A stretch of 64,000 bases of DNA, taken from contig NC_088178.1 of NCBI RefSeq assembly GCF_028769735.1, forward strand, positions 3,166,001 to 3,230,000, in the 5' to 3' direction. Position 1 is the stretch's first letter. Every line of letters starts with the position of its first letter. The notes below the pieces were generated by a model that was not told where the DNA came from, did no database searches, and worked only from the letters and a program-made list of their open reading frames with translations. Position numbers and translations under genes: made by a program. This document shows positions 24,031 through 36,740 of the stretch, piece after piece. This DNA comes from Zonotrichia leucophrys gambelii. Its lineage: Eukaryota > Chordata > Aves > Passeriformes > Passerellidae.

Positions 24031-26292
24031 ATCACACATAAGATCACTGGTGAGAGTCAGGGCTGACAAAGGAAATTCAGGGACATGGTTCCTGTGCCAG
24101 TGATGATGGCCAAGATGCTCCATTTCCCTGAGGATGAGGAGGCTCTGGACACTGAGCAGCAGGGGATGGGAACGCTGTCCTGTGCCAGGTGTCACCCCTG
24201 GGGAAAGGCCACCCCAGCCCAGCACTAATGAGGCAGCTCAGGGAGGGACACAATGGCCAAGGGAGCTCGCTGTGCTCTGCTCGTGGGAGGCTCTCAGAAA
24301 GGCAAAGGACAAAGAGCTCCTCTTCAAAGGAAAAGGGCACAAGCTGATAAGATGGATTCCTTCCAGCACGGCGTTTTCTCCCCAGCAGCCAAGTAAAGGG
24401 GCTGGGCTTCCTTACTATTGCCTTTGGAAACGGGATCAGAATACAGATATTTAAAAGCATGTTCTGGCACATGCCCAGTTTCCTTGCCAGCAAGATTTTT
24501 AACCTTTAACACCAAGCAAAATCCTACTAATTGCAGAATTGTTCTTTCTTCAAAGAGTCGTTCCAACAAAGCTTTGCAAAACCAACGACAGCAGATGAGA
24601 CCAGTACTGCTTGTTTATTCTGTAAAACATTTCATGGCAGAAATTTAAACCTAAGGGGATGAGAAAAGAAGCAACATTCTGTACTAACTCCAGAGACCCC
24701 TTCTCACTTTGAATTTCAGATTTCAAGCTGCCTGCAGAAAGCTGGAAGAGAATCTGTTCGCTTCCACCACGAGCTGGAAACAAAGCAACAACAGGAGGAA
24801 AAATGGGGATTGGAAAAGGGCTGGAAAGGTGAAAATCCCCTCTGACATCCTGATCATGTTTTGCTGCATATCACAGGATTCCAGAACACCTTGAAAATGG
24901 AAGTGACAGCCTCCTCTGCTATAAGGAGCATTTATCCCATGCGTTCTCAAAGCTGGGAAGAAAGCAGACTGATGATAGTGCAATTTACTTCAGCCATCCA
25001 AACTGACAAACCAAACCTACAGCTCTGACTAAAAAGCCTGGTTTATCTCCAGCAAGCACATGCAGAATTTTTCCTGCCAGAAAACATAAGGAGAACTCTA
25101 CAACAGTCTTGTTATCCATGTTCCTAGATAAGTACTTAAGCCAGTTGCCTCTATCTTTGACACTTGTACTCCTAAATTACAGATGCAAGAGCAAGGGTCC
25201 CAGAGGAAACAAGCAGTTAAATGGTTTTCTTTCAAAATAAGCCAAATAATCTTCTCAATACCCTTCAAAATCCTTTTGGTATCCCAAACAAGAAAACTTA
25301 CAAGGAGTAAAAGACCACTTTGAATAAATCCCTAAAGACAGACAGATATACACACACTGACATAAAACATTTTTTTTTTAAATCAAAAACTCTGAAAACC
25401 CTTTAGACCAATCTCAAAGGGAGAAAAGAGATGAGAGGCAACAGAGCTGTGAAATAGCATTGTGGATACTGAGCATACCCTGACATCACAGTGAGGGGAG
25501 AAAAGGTTAAAAACAAAGCAACACAAGCTTTTAATAGGTTCAAGGCTAAGTTGACATTACTAAACACATTAAACAGTAAAAAACCAAGACATTAGACTAC
25601 AGGAGTGTAAGGGCAGGATTAACCAATTATGATGCTTTTGCAACAAGAACAAAGCATGCTGCAAGGCAGTCTGAAGCAAAACCAGGACCCCCTAGGAAGC
25701 AACAGCAGCTTCTTGAATATTAAGCAATGGAGAAAAATGGACACAGAAACAGAAAAAGCTTGTTTAGGAAGGAATTTATGCTAGAGCAAGTCTTTTCCAT
25801 GGCAGCACTAAAAATGGAAAAAATTATGAAGAACCAGCATCCAATTGATTCAGTTATGAAATTTAATGAGATTTGCCCTGGGGGGTTGTTTTTGTTTTCT
25901 TAAAACAGTATTATTTAAGGTGAGCTGCTCAAAGAAATTAAGATCTAGCTTAAAAATTAAAATGAAAAAAAAAAAGATCAAGTGCTCTCAGCTCTTAAAC
26001 ATACCATGAGCAAACATTAGAATTCCCACACCTTGTTTGCAAATAAACTTGTGTTATAAAAAGTCTAGGCAAATATAATTAACAACAGAACTGGCAGGGA
26101 GCTCTGGGTTAGTTCTGAGAGTAAAACCATTACAAAGAACCTGTTAAAACCAACTTTTTGACCTTTCTGCCTCTGTGCCCCAGATCTTTGCCCCAGTCCT
26201 ACTCATTCCAGTCCAGCATCTGCTGGGTTATTTCAGTCCAACTATTTGCAAGGCTGAGCTCTGAATGGGAGAAGTTTTGTCCTGTTCCCTAA
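24031..26292. other. Intron-like sequence, no gene recognised
   Basis: The first ~500 bases are GC-richer with a 138-codon minus frame (24077-24493) lacking any recognisable domain. The rest is AT-rich and unremarkable. Confidence 0.5.
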
Positions 26293-26305
26293 GAACGAAC
26301 AAACG

Positions 26306-26339
<34 letters not shown>

Positions 26340-26355
26340 ATAAATAAATAAATAA
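26293..26355. repeat. (CTAA)n-(ATAA)n compound microsatellite
   Basis: A short CGAACAAA start passes into about eight CTAA units and then about five AAAT units. Adjacent arrays of related units suggest one seeded the next. Confidence 0.95.
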
Positions 26356-26941
26356 GCAAGCATGCTGTATGTGCCAGGAGAAAACAGAGAAGATATTTTG
26401 GGTGTTCAACACCTTTCCTTACTGTGTTTCTACTTCTGAAAGACACATTATTATACATTCAAAACCATACAGGTCTAAAAGAAAAAATGTCTTAAAAGTC
26501 TTTAAAAAATCTGCCTGAACACACAAAGAACACCAGAGCTTTATTTTTAACTGTACAGACAGAATGCAGTGGCAATACTCAATTATTGTGGATACAAACA
26601 ACCTGTCTGGGAGGTTACTGAGTTCCTCTTGAGCTGGACTTACTCAGAAATGAAACAAGCCAAGGTAACTAATGTGTGCAAAGAAAGCTGGTTAGATTTG
26701 TAATGTGGAACAAGAAAGGGAAGTCCCAGCAGTCTTTCACAAATTGGTGCTTTTCCAGGGAATGTTTCCTTTCATCTCAAAAAGCAAGGAAGCAGCTGAA
26801 AGGCCCAGAGACCTCTAGATCATGTGTTACAAAAACATCCAATATATCCAAGCTGGGGTAACCTAAGAAGACCAAGTTTTATTCAGCATTGGGATGATCA
26901 ATGACCAAGCCTTACTGCAGCTGTGTAATCAGAGGGCACAG
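26356..26941. other. Unassigned intron-like sequence
   Basis: AT-rich, with no recognised element. Confidence 0.5.
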
Positions 26942-27175
26942 GTGGATGGAGCCAGACTCTCCCTGGAGGTGCACAACACAAGGACAGTGCAACTCAGGAA
27001 AACCAGCCAGGGAAGATGTGTTCACCAGGATGATGGTGGAGAACTGAGTGACACTCCAGAGAGGTGGTGGCATCTCCATCCTTGGAGATAACCAAGGCTC
27101 TGTGAGGTGAGGCCCTCACCTACCTCATCCAGTCTGGCTTGCTTTGAACGTGATCTTGGATCAAAGATCTCCAGA
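26942..27175 (+). mobile_element. Old CR1 LINE fragment
   Basis: Diverged forward CR1: 'ggatggagccagactct', then 'cagagaggtggtggcatctc' and 'catccttggaga', ending near 'tcaaagatctccagag'. It is older and less similar than the other copies. Confidence 0.65.
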
Positions 27176-29530
27176 GCAAGAAGAAAAGGTGTCATTGGAG
27201 AGGCCTCAAAGACACTTAAAGCAAAAAGGAAAACCATTCTCTTTTTCCACATTCTCCCTGCCACGGTAGATTCTCTACATCCTGTAGAACCTGCAGGAGG
27301 AACAGCAGGAAACCACCTTCCAAATGCCCTGCTGCTTATCCAGAAAAGGATCTGGAGTACTGCTGTAGTCATAAACAATATCTTGTTCTTTTCAAAGTCA
27401 AATTGCCTTTCCTTGACTTCAAAAGTGCTTTAGGGGAATACTGCAGGGGATGAAAAATCCGTTCGTTTAGGATCAAAACTTGTAGCTCAGAAATCCAAGC
27501 TGAAGGTTTAAAATGATAATCAGAATGATGAAGATGTTTATCTACAGATGTAGATGTTTATCTTCATCATAAAGAAAAAAGCCAGTGTTAGCCAGAGCTG
27601 AGAGCAGAGAACTTGTCCCTGAATTCCCACAGCCCAGGGATGTCCAGGACAGAAAAGCTTTGCCATGACACTGAAATAACACTCATGGTGTTGAGATGAG
27701 TGTGCATGGAACTGGACACTTCACCAGCCTCCCTGCAAGGCTGTACAGAGAGTCACAATCTAATTGCTTTAATTTGCTGAAACAAACTCCCCCTGTGTAT
27801 TTTAAAATAATTACCTAGAGAAATGATCATGAAACACATTATTATCCTCAGGCCAGCATTTATAGTACCTCTTAAGTCAGTATATGTGGCACTCCTGGCT
27901 AAGTCCATCTCTCAAACCCAGAATTAGAGCCCTGTCTGTGCCCAGGGCTGCAGCACACAATTCAGAGTGAATGCTGGATAAATGTGAACCCACTGCTGCA
28001 GGGAGAGCTCTGATCCAGCTCAGCACATCACACCCATCTCCATCCCAAACCTCCTTCTCCAAGTTATTTTTCCATTAGAAAATGAGTGTGACTAGGAATA
28101 ATCTGATTTATGAATTGAAGTGCTGGATCAAGTCCCATGGAGAGAGGAAAATATGAGGGGTATCTTATGAGGGTTATCTCTCTCTCCCTTTAGCTTGGGG
28201 CTAGTTAGTCTTCTTCAAGTTCCTTGACATTTCCCATTCCCAAAGCAATCCATATGTTGGGCATTCCAATGGATTTTTTTACCCCCTCATGATGAACTGC
28301 TATCCTGGTGGCATTTCCACACTGCAGAGAGCAACAAGGCACCAATCCTGAGGGCTGGAGGCTTTTGGGGGCAGAAGGAAGAGCACCCAAATCATCCAGT
28401 GCCTACAAAATCACAACCAAAGAGCAGATTGACAATTAAATATATAACACAAGACAGGCATTTTCATCTCCTGGCCACCATGTGACCTCCATCTTCACCC
28501 TACAACAGAAAAAAATGCTCCATATTTCTACTCGGAAAATGGAGGCATTTCTGGAGTTGATTTTTGCATCTTCAACCCATGAGGTCCTTACTTTTTAGGG
28601 AAAAAATGGCAGAAAGAAGGCAGAAAAAAATCTGCAGGAAAAAAAAATTGTAGGAAAAAAAATGGCAGGAAAAAAATTGCAGAAAAAAAAATTTGCACCT
28701 TTGCAGAAAGGTGAGGTAGAAGGAAGGAAGCAGAGTTGAGTCGAGGGCCTCCCTCATGGTGAAGACATCTCCAGAGATTGCTGAAGGAGGGAAAAAAAAC
28801 CATGAGCAGGCAAGTAGAAATGCAAGAATTGCATTTCTTGTGAATTCCTAAAGCAAGAACTATTTATCCCTCGTGGTTAACAAGGCACAACAAGGCTACA
28901 AAAACGAAATATAAACCCCCCAACATTTTAATGTGTGAGAAGAGCAGCAGTAAAGGTCTGGAGTGCAAGCAGAGGAAACTCTGCCAAAGAATTGATGTGC
29001 CAAACGAAGGATGTACCATCAATAGCCTCTAAAAACCACAAAGGAAGATGGGAAGGAGAGGCCTCAGCCAAAGCAGCACATTTTAAAGCTGTCATCTTAT
29101 TATCACTATGTCATGAGCTGGAACAATATATGTGTTTGAGGCATACTGGAAACTATGGGTTTAATTAAATATATTTATGAAGGATGCTTCTGAGGTTTCC
29201 AGAGTACTTTTTATAGTCCTAATGCTGTTGACAAGACAGGAAGTGATATCCATATCACAAAAACACCAAATGCAATTCAGTGTGTGAGTTGGAACCACAG
29301 GATGACCCTGGTTAGGAGTCAAAATAGGAGAAAGAATCAGAATTCATCTGGAGGGAAGAGAAAGGGCAAAAAGAGAGAAAAAAAATCCCCAAATAGACAC
29401 AAGAAGCAAGAGAAGGGCTGGAGTCCTCCTAGGGATGGGAAGGTCACCACCAGCTCCTCACGGGCCATTGGTTTGGCCTTTGAGTCAAACCTGCAGTAAT
29501 TTCACTGAACATTGTTGTTCTTTTATTTAC
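27176..29530. other. Intron-like sequence with one A-rich minisatellite
   Basis: Unique AT-rich DNA. The only structured part is the purine-rich minisatellite at 28598-28695. Confidence 0.5.
28598..28695. repeat. A-rich minisatellite, 15-20 bp imperfect units
   Basis: Five or six imperfect units of the type 'ggcaggaaaaaaatt', with units varying between TGGCAG, TTGCAG, CTGCAG and TTGTAG. Confidence 0.8.
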
Positions 29531-29725
29531 AGAATCACAGAGTGGTCTGGCTTGGCAGGGACCTTAAAGCTCATCTCTTTCCACCCCCATGCCATGGGCA
29601 GGACAACTTCCACTATCCCAGGTTGCTCCAAGCTCCATCCAGCCTGGCCTTGGACACTTCCAGGGATGGGGCAGCCACAGCTCCTCTGGGCACCCTGTTA
29701 ATCTCCAAGAATTCTCCCTAATTCT
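29531..29725 (-). mobile_element. CR1 LINE 3' end
   Basis: Reversed CR1: 'agaatcacagagtggtctgg', 'ccatgggcaggac', 'ccagcctggccttggacac', 'ttccagggatggggcagcc', ending in 'tccctaattct'. Confidence 0.9.
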
Positions 29726-31862
29726 GAGAAGAGAGTATTTTCAAGGAGAGCCTTGAAAATTTAAGTTATACAAGCCACCTCCCTAAACCATCAGCTAAGT
29801 GATAAGAGACAAGTTCATCAGTTAAAATCCCTGCTCTCACTTCAAAAAGATGCAACCCAAAAAAAGAGCAGCAAATGGCACGGTACAGAGGTTGTTCCAG
29901 AATTAATTCTGTACTGAGAGTGAGCAGAAACACCTCACTTCACACTTTGTGATAAAAGTATAGAATGTAAAACTGGGTCTGGTTATCAAGGTGGAAATGA
30001 TTAAACCCTCAATGTCCACAAATTCACATTACAAACAAATATAATAATTAAGCAAACTAACAGAGCAACCTAATGGTGTGAACTGGGAAATATACCAAGA
30101 TAGTCTAGTGTTTTTTCTAAAACAAACAAAAATAGTTTAAGAAGGGTATTGGTACAAGATGTTCCCACATCCTTAAATAAACAGCACGTGGGGACTTCTA
30201 CCAGCCCCAGAAATGAATAAGAGCTTTAATAACTAATAACCTTTAAGGAAAAATTCAGATTAGCCTAAAAGAGGATGGGCTTACTTGTGACAGTAAGGAG
30301 AGGAAACTGAATACATAACAACACTGCTGTTTAAGTGTTTACAATTACATCCTAAAGACTAAAATTCTAAAGCTTTGATTTCTTCAATCCTATTTTCCAA
30401 GGCAAGCATCCAGTTCCCAGGGTGAGCTGTGTTTATTTTGATCAGAACTGCCACATGGAGTCAATACTACAAAACCACCACCTCAGCTGAGATTCTCAAT
30501 TGGCAAGCCACAACTTTGTGATGAGTTTCCACTTCTTCAGAACCAAAGCTAATGCTGAACTTGGGCCAAAAGAAAAGGAGGAAATCAGTCAGAAAAGGAC
30601 ACTGAATGCTGCTTCTGTAGGAAAAAGACAAATATTTTCCAAGAAGAGGCAAGCTACATGCTTGTTAGGGCACACATAACAGTCACAGCTTTAAGGTTCA
30701 GACAGTAGCTCCCCATCACCTCTTAACCAAATATTTACACACTTTTCTTTTTTACTGGATTTGTTTCAAAGTAAGGAAGTTACAAGCAAGAAACAGCTCC
30801 AACAACCCAGCTCCTCTAAAAGCCTCAATGTCCACAAACTCACATTGGATCTTGGGTTATTTCTGGGTATACAAAGTCTTTACTTGTGCCATTCATCTTT
30901 TAGATTAATTAAATGTCACTTGCTCTGCATCTTTCGTGTAAGAGCACGCAATTCAGGGGGAAAAAACAAAGCAAAATTTTAACAGCTGCTGGAAATACCG
31001 CCAGTTTAATACTGACTAGGAAATTTAAAGCTAAACAAACATCTGGAGGGCACCATGTTACCTAAATACCAGTCTACAGAGAACTCTAAAAGGGAAGAAG
31101 AGCAAATGCATCAAAGCAAGACAGCACAAATCATTGGCAGTAGCAAAGAGCTATCTGAGAGCGAGGAAAAAACCATATACATTAACATTTCAAAATGTCC
31201 CCTGGGCTTAGCTAATTGCTATGATCAATTCTAGTTTGCTCACAAAAGCCTGGACAGCTAGCCAGAGGGGGCAAGGAGGGAGCTGGGAATGGGAGATGCA
31301 ACTTTAATGAGCTTTTAAGCAGCAGGACAGCATGGCAATCCCCATGGACACACAGGTGCACGGGGAGCATCCTGACTGAGCACAGCCTCCCCCTGACAAA
31401 CAGCTGCCAGGGGACGTGAGCACGCATCCATCCATCCATCCCTCCCCCTGTGCCAGCCCTGCTGAATTAGAAACACCTCATTTCTATCAGTGTGCACCAG
31501 AGCAGGCTCTCCCCAAAGGCAGCTCCATCCCCTGATTGCTGCCAGCCTCTCAACAAGGGGCTCATCACACAAGGCATGAAAACAATCAGCAGGCTCTTCA
31601 GGACAGAGCTGAATATTTAAAGCCAGGCATCCCAGCTCACCTGCATTCTGCCCAACACATTAAGAGAGAGCTTTTGTACCATCAGAAATCTGTAATCAGA
31701 GCACACAAAGACTGTGGGCAGCCCTTGGGTGTTCAGCACCTCACCAGCAGGAACAACTGGATAGGGAGATCTGCTCTGGGGATGGGATGGAGCCGGAGAG
31801 CCTGTGGGGATAACAGTGCTACAACAAGTGATGGACAATGTCCCATCATCATCATTCTCTAT
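29726..31862. other. Intron-like sequence, no gene recognised
   Basis: Mostly AT-rich. It contains a near-identical 24-bp word at 30007-30030 and 30822-30846, and a short CATC array at about 31428-31443. Confidence 0.5.
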
Positions 31863-32622
31863 CATAATATATCATATTATATATAAGAGGCAGTATATTT
31901 TAATATTATAGTATTGAATATATATTTCTATATATAATATAGAAAATATATATTTATTACTTGATAAATGTATATATATTTATTTGTATAAAAATGTATT
32001 ATATTTATTTTATATATTATATATTTTATATATTTATATATAAATCTATTCTATTTAGTTTATAAATTATATATTTGTTTATATATTTATTTATAAATAT
32101 ATATTTATTTATATAAAACCTATTACATTTATTTTATATATTATGTATATTTTTACATTTTTACATATTTATTTATATATAAATCTATCCTATTTTATAA
32201 ATTATGTATTTGTATATTTGTTTACATATTTATATATTACTTGATAAATGTATATATATTTATTTGTATAAAATCAATTACATTTATTTTATATATGATA
32301 TATTTTTATATTTTTATATATTTTTATATATTTATTTATATAAAAATCTATTATATTTATTTTATAAATGTATTTATATATTTGTTTATATATCTTTATA
32401 TATTTAGTTACATATATTTATATATGACAATGTATTCTTTCATATTTATATATTTATATAATTTGTATATATTTATTTTATATTTATTTACATATATTAT
32501 ATATGACAAAGTTTCTTCAATTTATAATTATTAATTTGTATATATTTATTTTATATATTTATATATTACAATATATTATTTTATATTTGTATATATATAC
32601 ACACACACAAGTATAAAATAAT
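31863..32622. repeat. AT-only satellite-like block with 280-bp higher-order period
   Basis: About 760 bases made almost only of TATTTATA/TTATATAT motifs. The phrase 'ttacttgataaatgtatata' occurs at 31957 and again at 32237, exactly 280 bp apart, with similar sequence following each. Smaller internal phrases ('atctat..tatttt..ataaat') recur at about 32045, 32182 and 32347. It ends in a (TA)n(CA)n dinucleotide run. Open frames here are artefacts of composition. Confidence 0.9.
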
Positions 32623-34028
32623 ATATTGTGATAATGTAATAATTCACCTTTCTCCATAAAGAAAGGACTTCCAACAGCACTTATGAAACAATTCCTAAAA
32701 TACTGGGATTTATTTGAGGAAATGGCTCACATTGACTGCCAAATTTCCTGTGTCCACAGGCAGGAAAGCTTTCAATGTCAAGTGACAGAGTTTTTACAGT
32801 GTTTAACACACCTTTTTGAAGATGTCATTTCTTGTTTCTGCTTGCAGAAGACACACCAAACGCAAGCCACAGAGCAGCCCAGAGTAAAGCTCACCATGCC
32901 TGCAGATAAATCCCATATAGCACTTGGCTGCTTTGCCAAAAACCAGAGTAAAATTAATGCAGCATTCCCAGGCACAGGCACTGACATCTGCCCCACCATA
33001 TCCCTCTTTAATTTAAACCAAGCAGAGGGGTGTAACAGTCCCACCCTTTTCATTAATAACTTCCAGGAGCTCCAACAGACATCTGCCTACACAATTATTT
33101 TTCCTGTTTTATACAAACACATGCACTTAAACCCCTTTTAGAGATGAGAAAGGAAGCCTGTACATAAATTAAAATGTGCAAAAAGAGACACTTTCAGAGG
33201 TCTGCATTGCCAGGACACTCCAGTAACAAACAGATTTTACAGATCCTACATGCTCTCAACAGGAGCACTAATGATGCAACCAAAACATCAGAATAAATGC
33301 TCAAAGATTGCTGCAAGTCCTCTCACAACAATTAATAAAGACTTCTCGCAACCTTTATGCTTTGACTTGAGAAAGATGTGATGACAAAAAAACTGTGTAA
33401 AAGAAGCTTCCTCTAAATAACCTCTCCACAAGTGGCTATTTATGGTCAAGGGCCTTCCAGAGCTTAAATATATTTGAGTCCAATCGAATTTGCTGAATCC
33501 CTTTTTGATCTCACAGGCTCCTCCTAACATCCTCAACACCTGCAGCAGAATTAGTTACTCCTTGTGCTCTGCATCTGGCAGCTGCTCCTTCCTTTTGATG
33601 TCCCCTAGCTCTTGTTTCAGCAGAAAGAGCAAACCTCTCATGTTTTTAATCACACAGACCTCTGTCAGTTCCCTTATTCAAGGCTGAATAGTGCTAATGA
33701 ACACAATCACACCAAAGCCATTCTTCATCCATCCTTTCTGGAGTGGGATGTGCAGGTGGGGGAAGAAGAGCAACCCCAGAACGACACAAAACTGGTCTGC
33801 TAAAAAAATACCACCTTCTTCCAGCACATTTTCACTTTTCCAGCCTCTCAACCAGCTGTGTCTCTCTCAGGTACAAAGTAAAGGATTGTGCACCAAGGCC
33901 AGCTCCTGCTCAAGAGTTCAGGTGCATTTACACACACATTCATTCACCATGATGCATTTACACACTTCACTGCAACCCTGCATGCCCAAGCAGAAACACA
34001 AAGACATTCAACACAAAATTGTTGAATG
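32623..34028. other. Unassigned sequence; one 152-codon frame of no known family
   Basis: The plus frame at 32683-33141 is long for this AT content but shows no domain and no clear splice context. No gene is called. Confidence 0.4.
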
Positions 34029-34491
34029 TGCATGTGACACAAATTCAATGCAATTCTCCCTGACAAGGGGAAGAATTGATGAATCTGACTCCATGTTCTT
34101 AGAAAGCTATTCTATTCTATTCTATTCTATTCTATTCTATCCTATCCTATCCTTACATTATGTTATAGAATGCTATACTAAAATTATACTAAAGAATAGA
34201 GAAAGAATAGACAGAAGGCTTAACAAGAATGATCATGAAAACTCGTGACTTTCTCTTCCAGAGTCCTGACACAGCTGGCTGTGATTTGTCATTAGGTGAA
34301 AACAATTCACATGAAACCAATCAAACAATTCACATGTTGGATAAACAATCTCCAACCACATTCCAAAGCAGCAAAACACAGAGAAGCAAATGAGATAATT
34401 ATTGTTTTCCTTTTTTCTCTGAGGCTTCTCAGCTTCCCAGGAGAAGAAACCCCGGCAAAGGGATTTTTCTAGAAAATATGACAGTGACACA
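34029..34491 (-). mobile_element. Solo LTR of a passerine endogenous retrovirus with internal pentanucleotide array
   Basis: On the minus strand the segment begins near TGTCACTGTCATATTTTC. It then carries the 'tcccaggaagctgagaagcc'-type U3, 'cacagccagctgtgtcagga' and 'cacgagttttcatgatcatt', and later an AGAAT array, ending near the plus-strand 34030s. I recognise this layout from common passerine LTRs. A 5-bp GAATG flanks both ends at 34024-34028 and 34492-34496, which may be the target duplication, but the boundaries at the U5 end are uncertain. No internal genes are present. Confidence 0.72.
34108..34153. repeat. (TATTC)n / (TATCC)n pentanucleotide array
   Basis: About six TATTC units pass into three TATCC units. 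The array lies inside the LTR at 34029-34491. Confidence 0.95.
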
Positions 34492-35072
34492 GAATGCTGA
34501 CAGACAAAGAAAAAAATTAGACCAACTGTAAATAAAACCAGGAAGGACTTATTTGGTAGCCATTCTTGTCATGTTATGAGTCTCTAGGGGGTCTCAATCA
34601 ATCACTTGAGTGTGCTGTCCTCGATAAAACATCAGCCAAAACTGTGAAAATAATATGCAAAAGAGTTGCTATAGTTTCTTGATCTTAATTTCCACAGTTG
34701 GGTAACTATTATAGCAACATTTTGTTCCTTCACGGGGATGCGAGAGACGACTTGCATAAAATTCAGCTCAGGAAGATTAATAATCAAAGTGATAAATCAA
34801 CACTGAGCAAGAAGACAGAATGCTGAACCCACTTTGGGTCCTCCTGTTCAGTCAATCAAAAGAAAATGAAGCACAGAGATTTTGTTAATTATTCACAGTC
34901 TCCCCATACACACACCTTTAACATTCAGCACAAAGCACTAAGGCATCAATACAAAGCACTTAGGCATGACAAAGCTGTAGCATCCTCCCAAATCTACCAT
35001 TAAACTTCCGAGTGGAATTCTTGTCTTTTCTGAAACAGTTTAGTCTGGCATATAAAATGAACAACATTCAGA

Positions 35073-35116
35073 AGTATTAAAGAAAATATCTATTAGTATT
35101 AAAGAAAATATCTATT
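35073..35116. repeat. 22-bp unit duplicated in tandem
   Basis: The unit 'agtattaaagaaaatatctatt' minus its last two bases is visible twice without change, back to back. Confidence 0.95.
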
Positions 35117-35320
35117 CAAGTAACTGGCACAGCACAGCATTAAGTGACTCCACTGAACACATCTCCATGTCTCAAGTGCAAAAAGCCTGGATCCTTCCAT
35201 GAAGTGCTGCTGGTGCATTCAGAAAGCAAGGAGAATTCAAGGACAGAGGCAGGCTCAGGGTGGGAGGCAATGCAGAAGTCTACAGTCAGCTACTGTAAAG
35301 CTCAAGGAATAGGGAAAAAA

Positions 35321-35343
35321 TTATATATATATATATATATATA
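35321..35343. repeat. (TA)n microsatellite
   Basis: Eleven uninterrupted TA units. Confidence 0.95.
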
Positions 35344-36380
35344 AAAACATACAATAATATCAAAGACCAAAAAAATGCTGCAACAACTGCTACATTGAAT
35401 GCATGGTTAGCATAAGGAAGGTATACTCCTTTTTAGGTGTTTACTAGCTATACAGTCAGGTAAATCTCCCAGCCCCTAATAATCTTTGCCTTTTCCTAAA
35501 ACCTGCTCCTCTGTTACTTCTGTGACTGCTGTTCCAATTCCTCAGTTTCCAGGGAGATGAGAGCAGATCTATAACAAAAGACACATCAAAAAGAAAAATA
35601 AACTCCAATTTCAGCCCACACAAACGTCATCCTCACCATCTACCTGTGCCTGGAATCCAGCTGCCATGAAAAGATTCCCTAGCTCCTCTTTCTTAAGGAT
35701 TGATAACAAGAAGAGTGCAGTGAATTGTTTTCACATTTTGCTTGCAAGAACAAAACTGAATGGAGAAAGCCAAGACACTAAGTCAATTCTCTGCTGCAAA
35801 ACAGGAAATCCAAACACTTAGCACACTTAATGGTAAAGAGATTTTTGCTCCTATGTCAATTCTTAGAAGACTGCTGTCCTTGTAGATCATTTTCCTGCAA
35901 GTATTCATGTAGAAATGCTCCCTGAAAGGCATTTGTGGCTGCAAAGGACAAGACTACTCACACCTCTGCCTAATTCCTTTAATAAAATTATGCCAGTATC
36001 ATGACCAGTTCTTGGAATTATGAGAATCACAGCACAAAAGTATTGGTGACTGGAGAGATGGGGAAGACTTTGAGATGGTCAAAGAATCCAATTTTACTGT
36101 GCGCTACATATGCTCATATACCATTTAGGAAGGCTTGTAGTGTTTTAATGCAATGATTGGGTAAATCATCACATAAACAAACTTATAAATTTTAAACATC
36201 TCTTGCTTGCAGAAGTCTTGATGTAATTTTTTTTTTCCAGTGAGCCCATCTGATTGAATCTTCTTGCAACCTTGGTTTAATCCTCTAAGTTCTCTTTGCT
36301 CTTGCCAAGGCCTTTTGTCTATCAAATCTCTTATGCTAGCCAGGTCCAAAGTCCATCATGTGTCTTGTGTGTTCCAATAC

Positions 36381-36740
36381 CAAAGAATCCTAGAATGGTT
36401 TGGCTTGGAAGGGACCCTTAAGACCATTGGGTTCCAACCTCCTACCATGGGCAGGGACACCTCAGGCAGGTCCTCAGCACCCTCAAAGGGAAGAATTTGT
36501 TCCCAATATCCCATGTAACCCTGGCATGTGTCGGTTTGAATCCATTCCCCCTTGTCCTGGCATTCCAGGCCCTTTTCCAAAGTCCCTCTCCAGCTCTCCT
36601 GGAGCCCCTTCAGGCGCTGGAAGGGGCTCTGAGCTCTCCCTGGAGCCTCCTCCTCTCCAGCTGAACAGCCCCAGCTCTCCCAGGCTGTCCCCAGAGCAGA
36701 GGGGCTCCTGTGCCCCCAGATGTCCTTCCCCTCTCAATGA
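36381..36740 (-). mobile_element. CR1 LINE 3' end with an internal deletion
   Basis: Reversed CR1 from 'agaatcctagaatggtttgg' through 'ccatgggcagggacacctc'. It then jumps to 'caggtcctcagcaccctca' and continues through 'ccattcccccttgtcctggc' to 'ccagctctcccaggctgtcc'. The segment expected between 36465 and 36470 is missing compared with the copy at 39500. Confidence 0.92.

Larger units (their letters stand above)
34492..36380. other. Intron-like sequence with small repeats
   Basis: Contains a perfect 22-bp tandem duplication at 35073-35116 and an AT dinucleotide run at 35321-35343. No gene was recognised. Confidence 0.5.

Noticed and set aside
32204..32534. Two long Y/I/F/L-only frames
   Set aside because: Translation of the TATTTA satellite. 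Residue content simply mirrors AT repeats.
32683..33141. 152-codon plus frame
   Set aside because: No domain recognised and no splice context. Kept only as an unassigned stretch.
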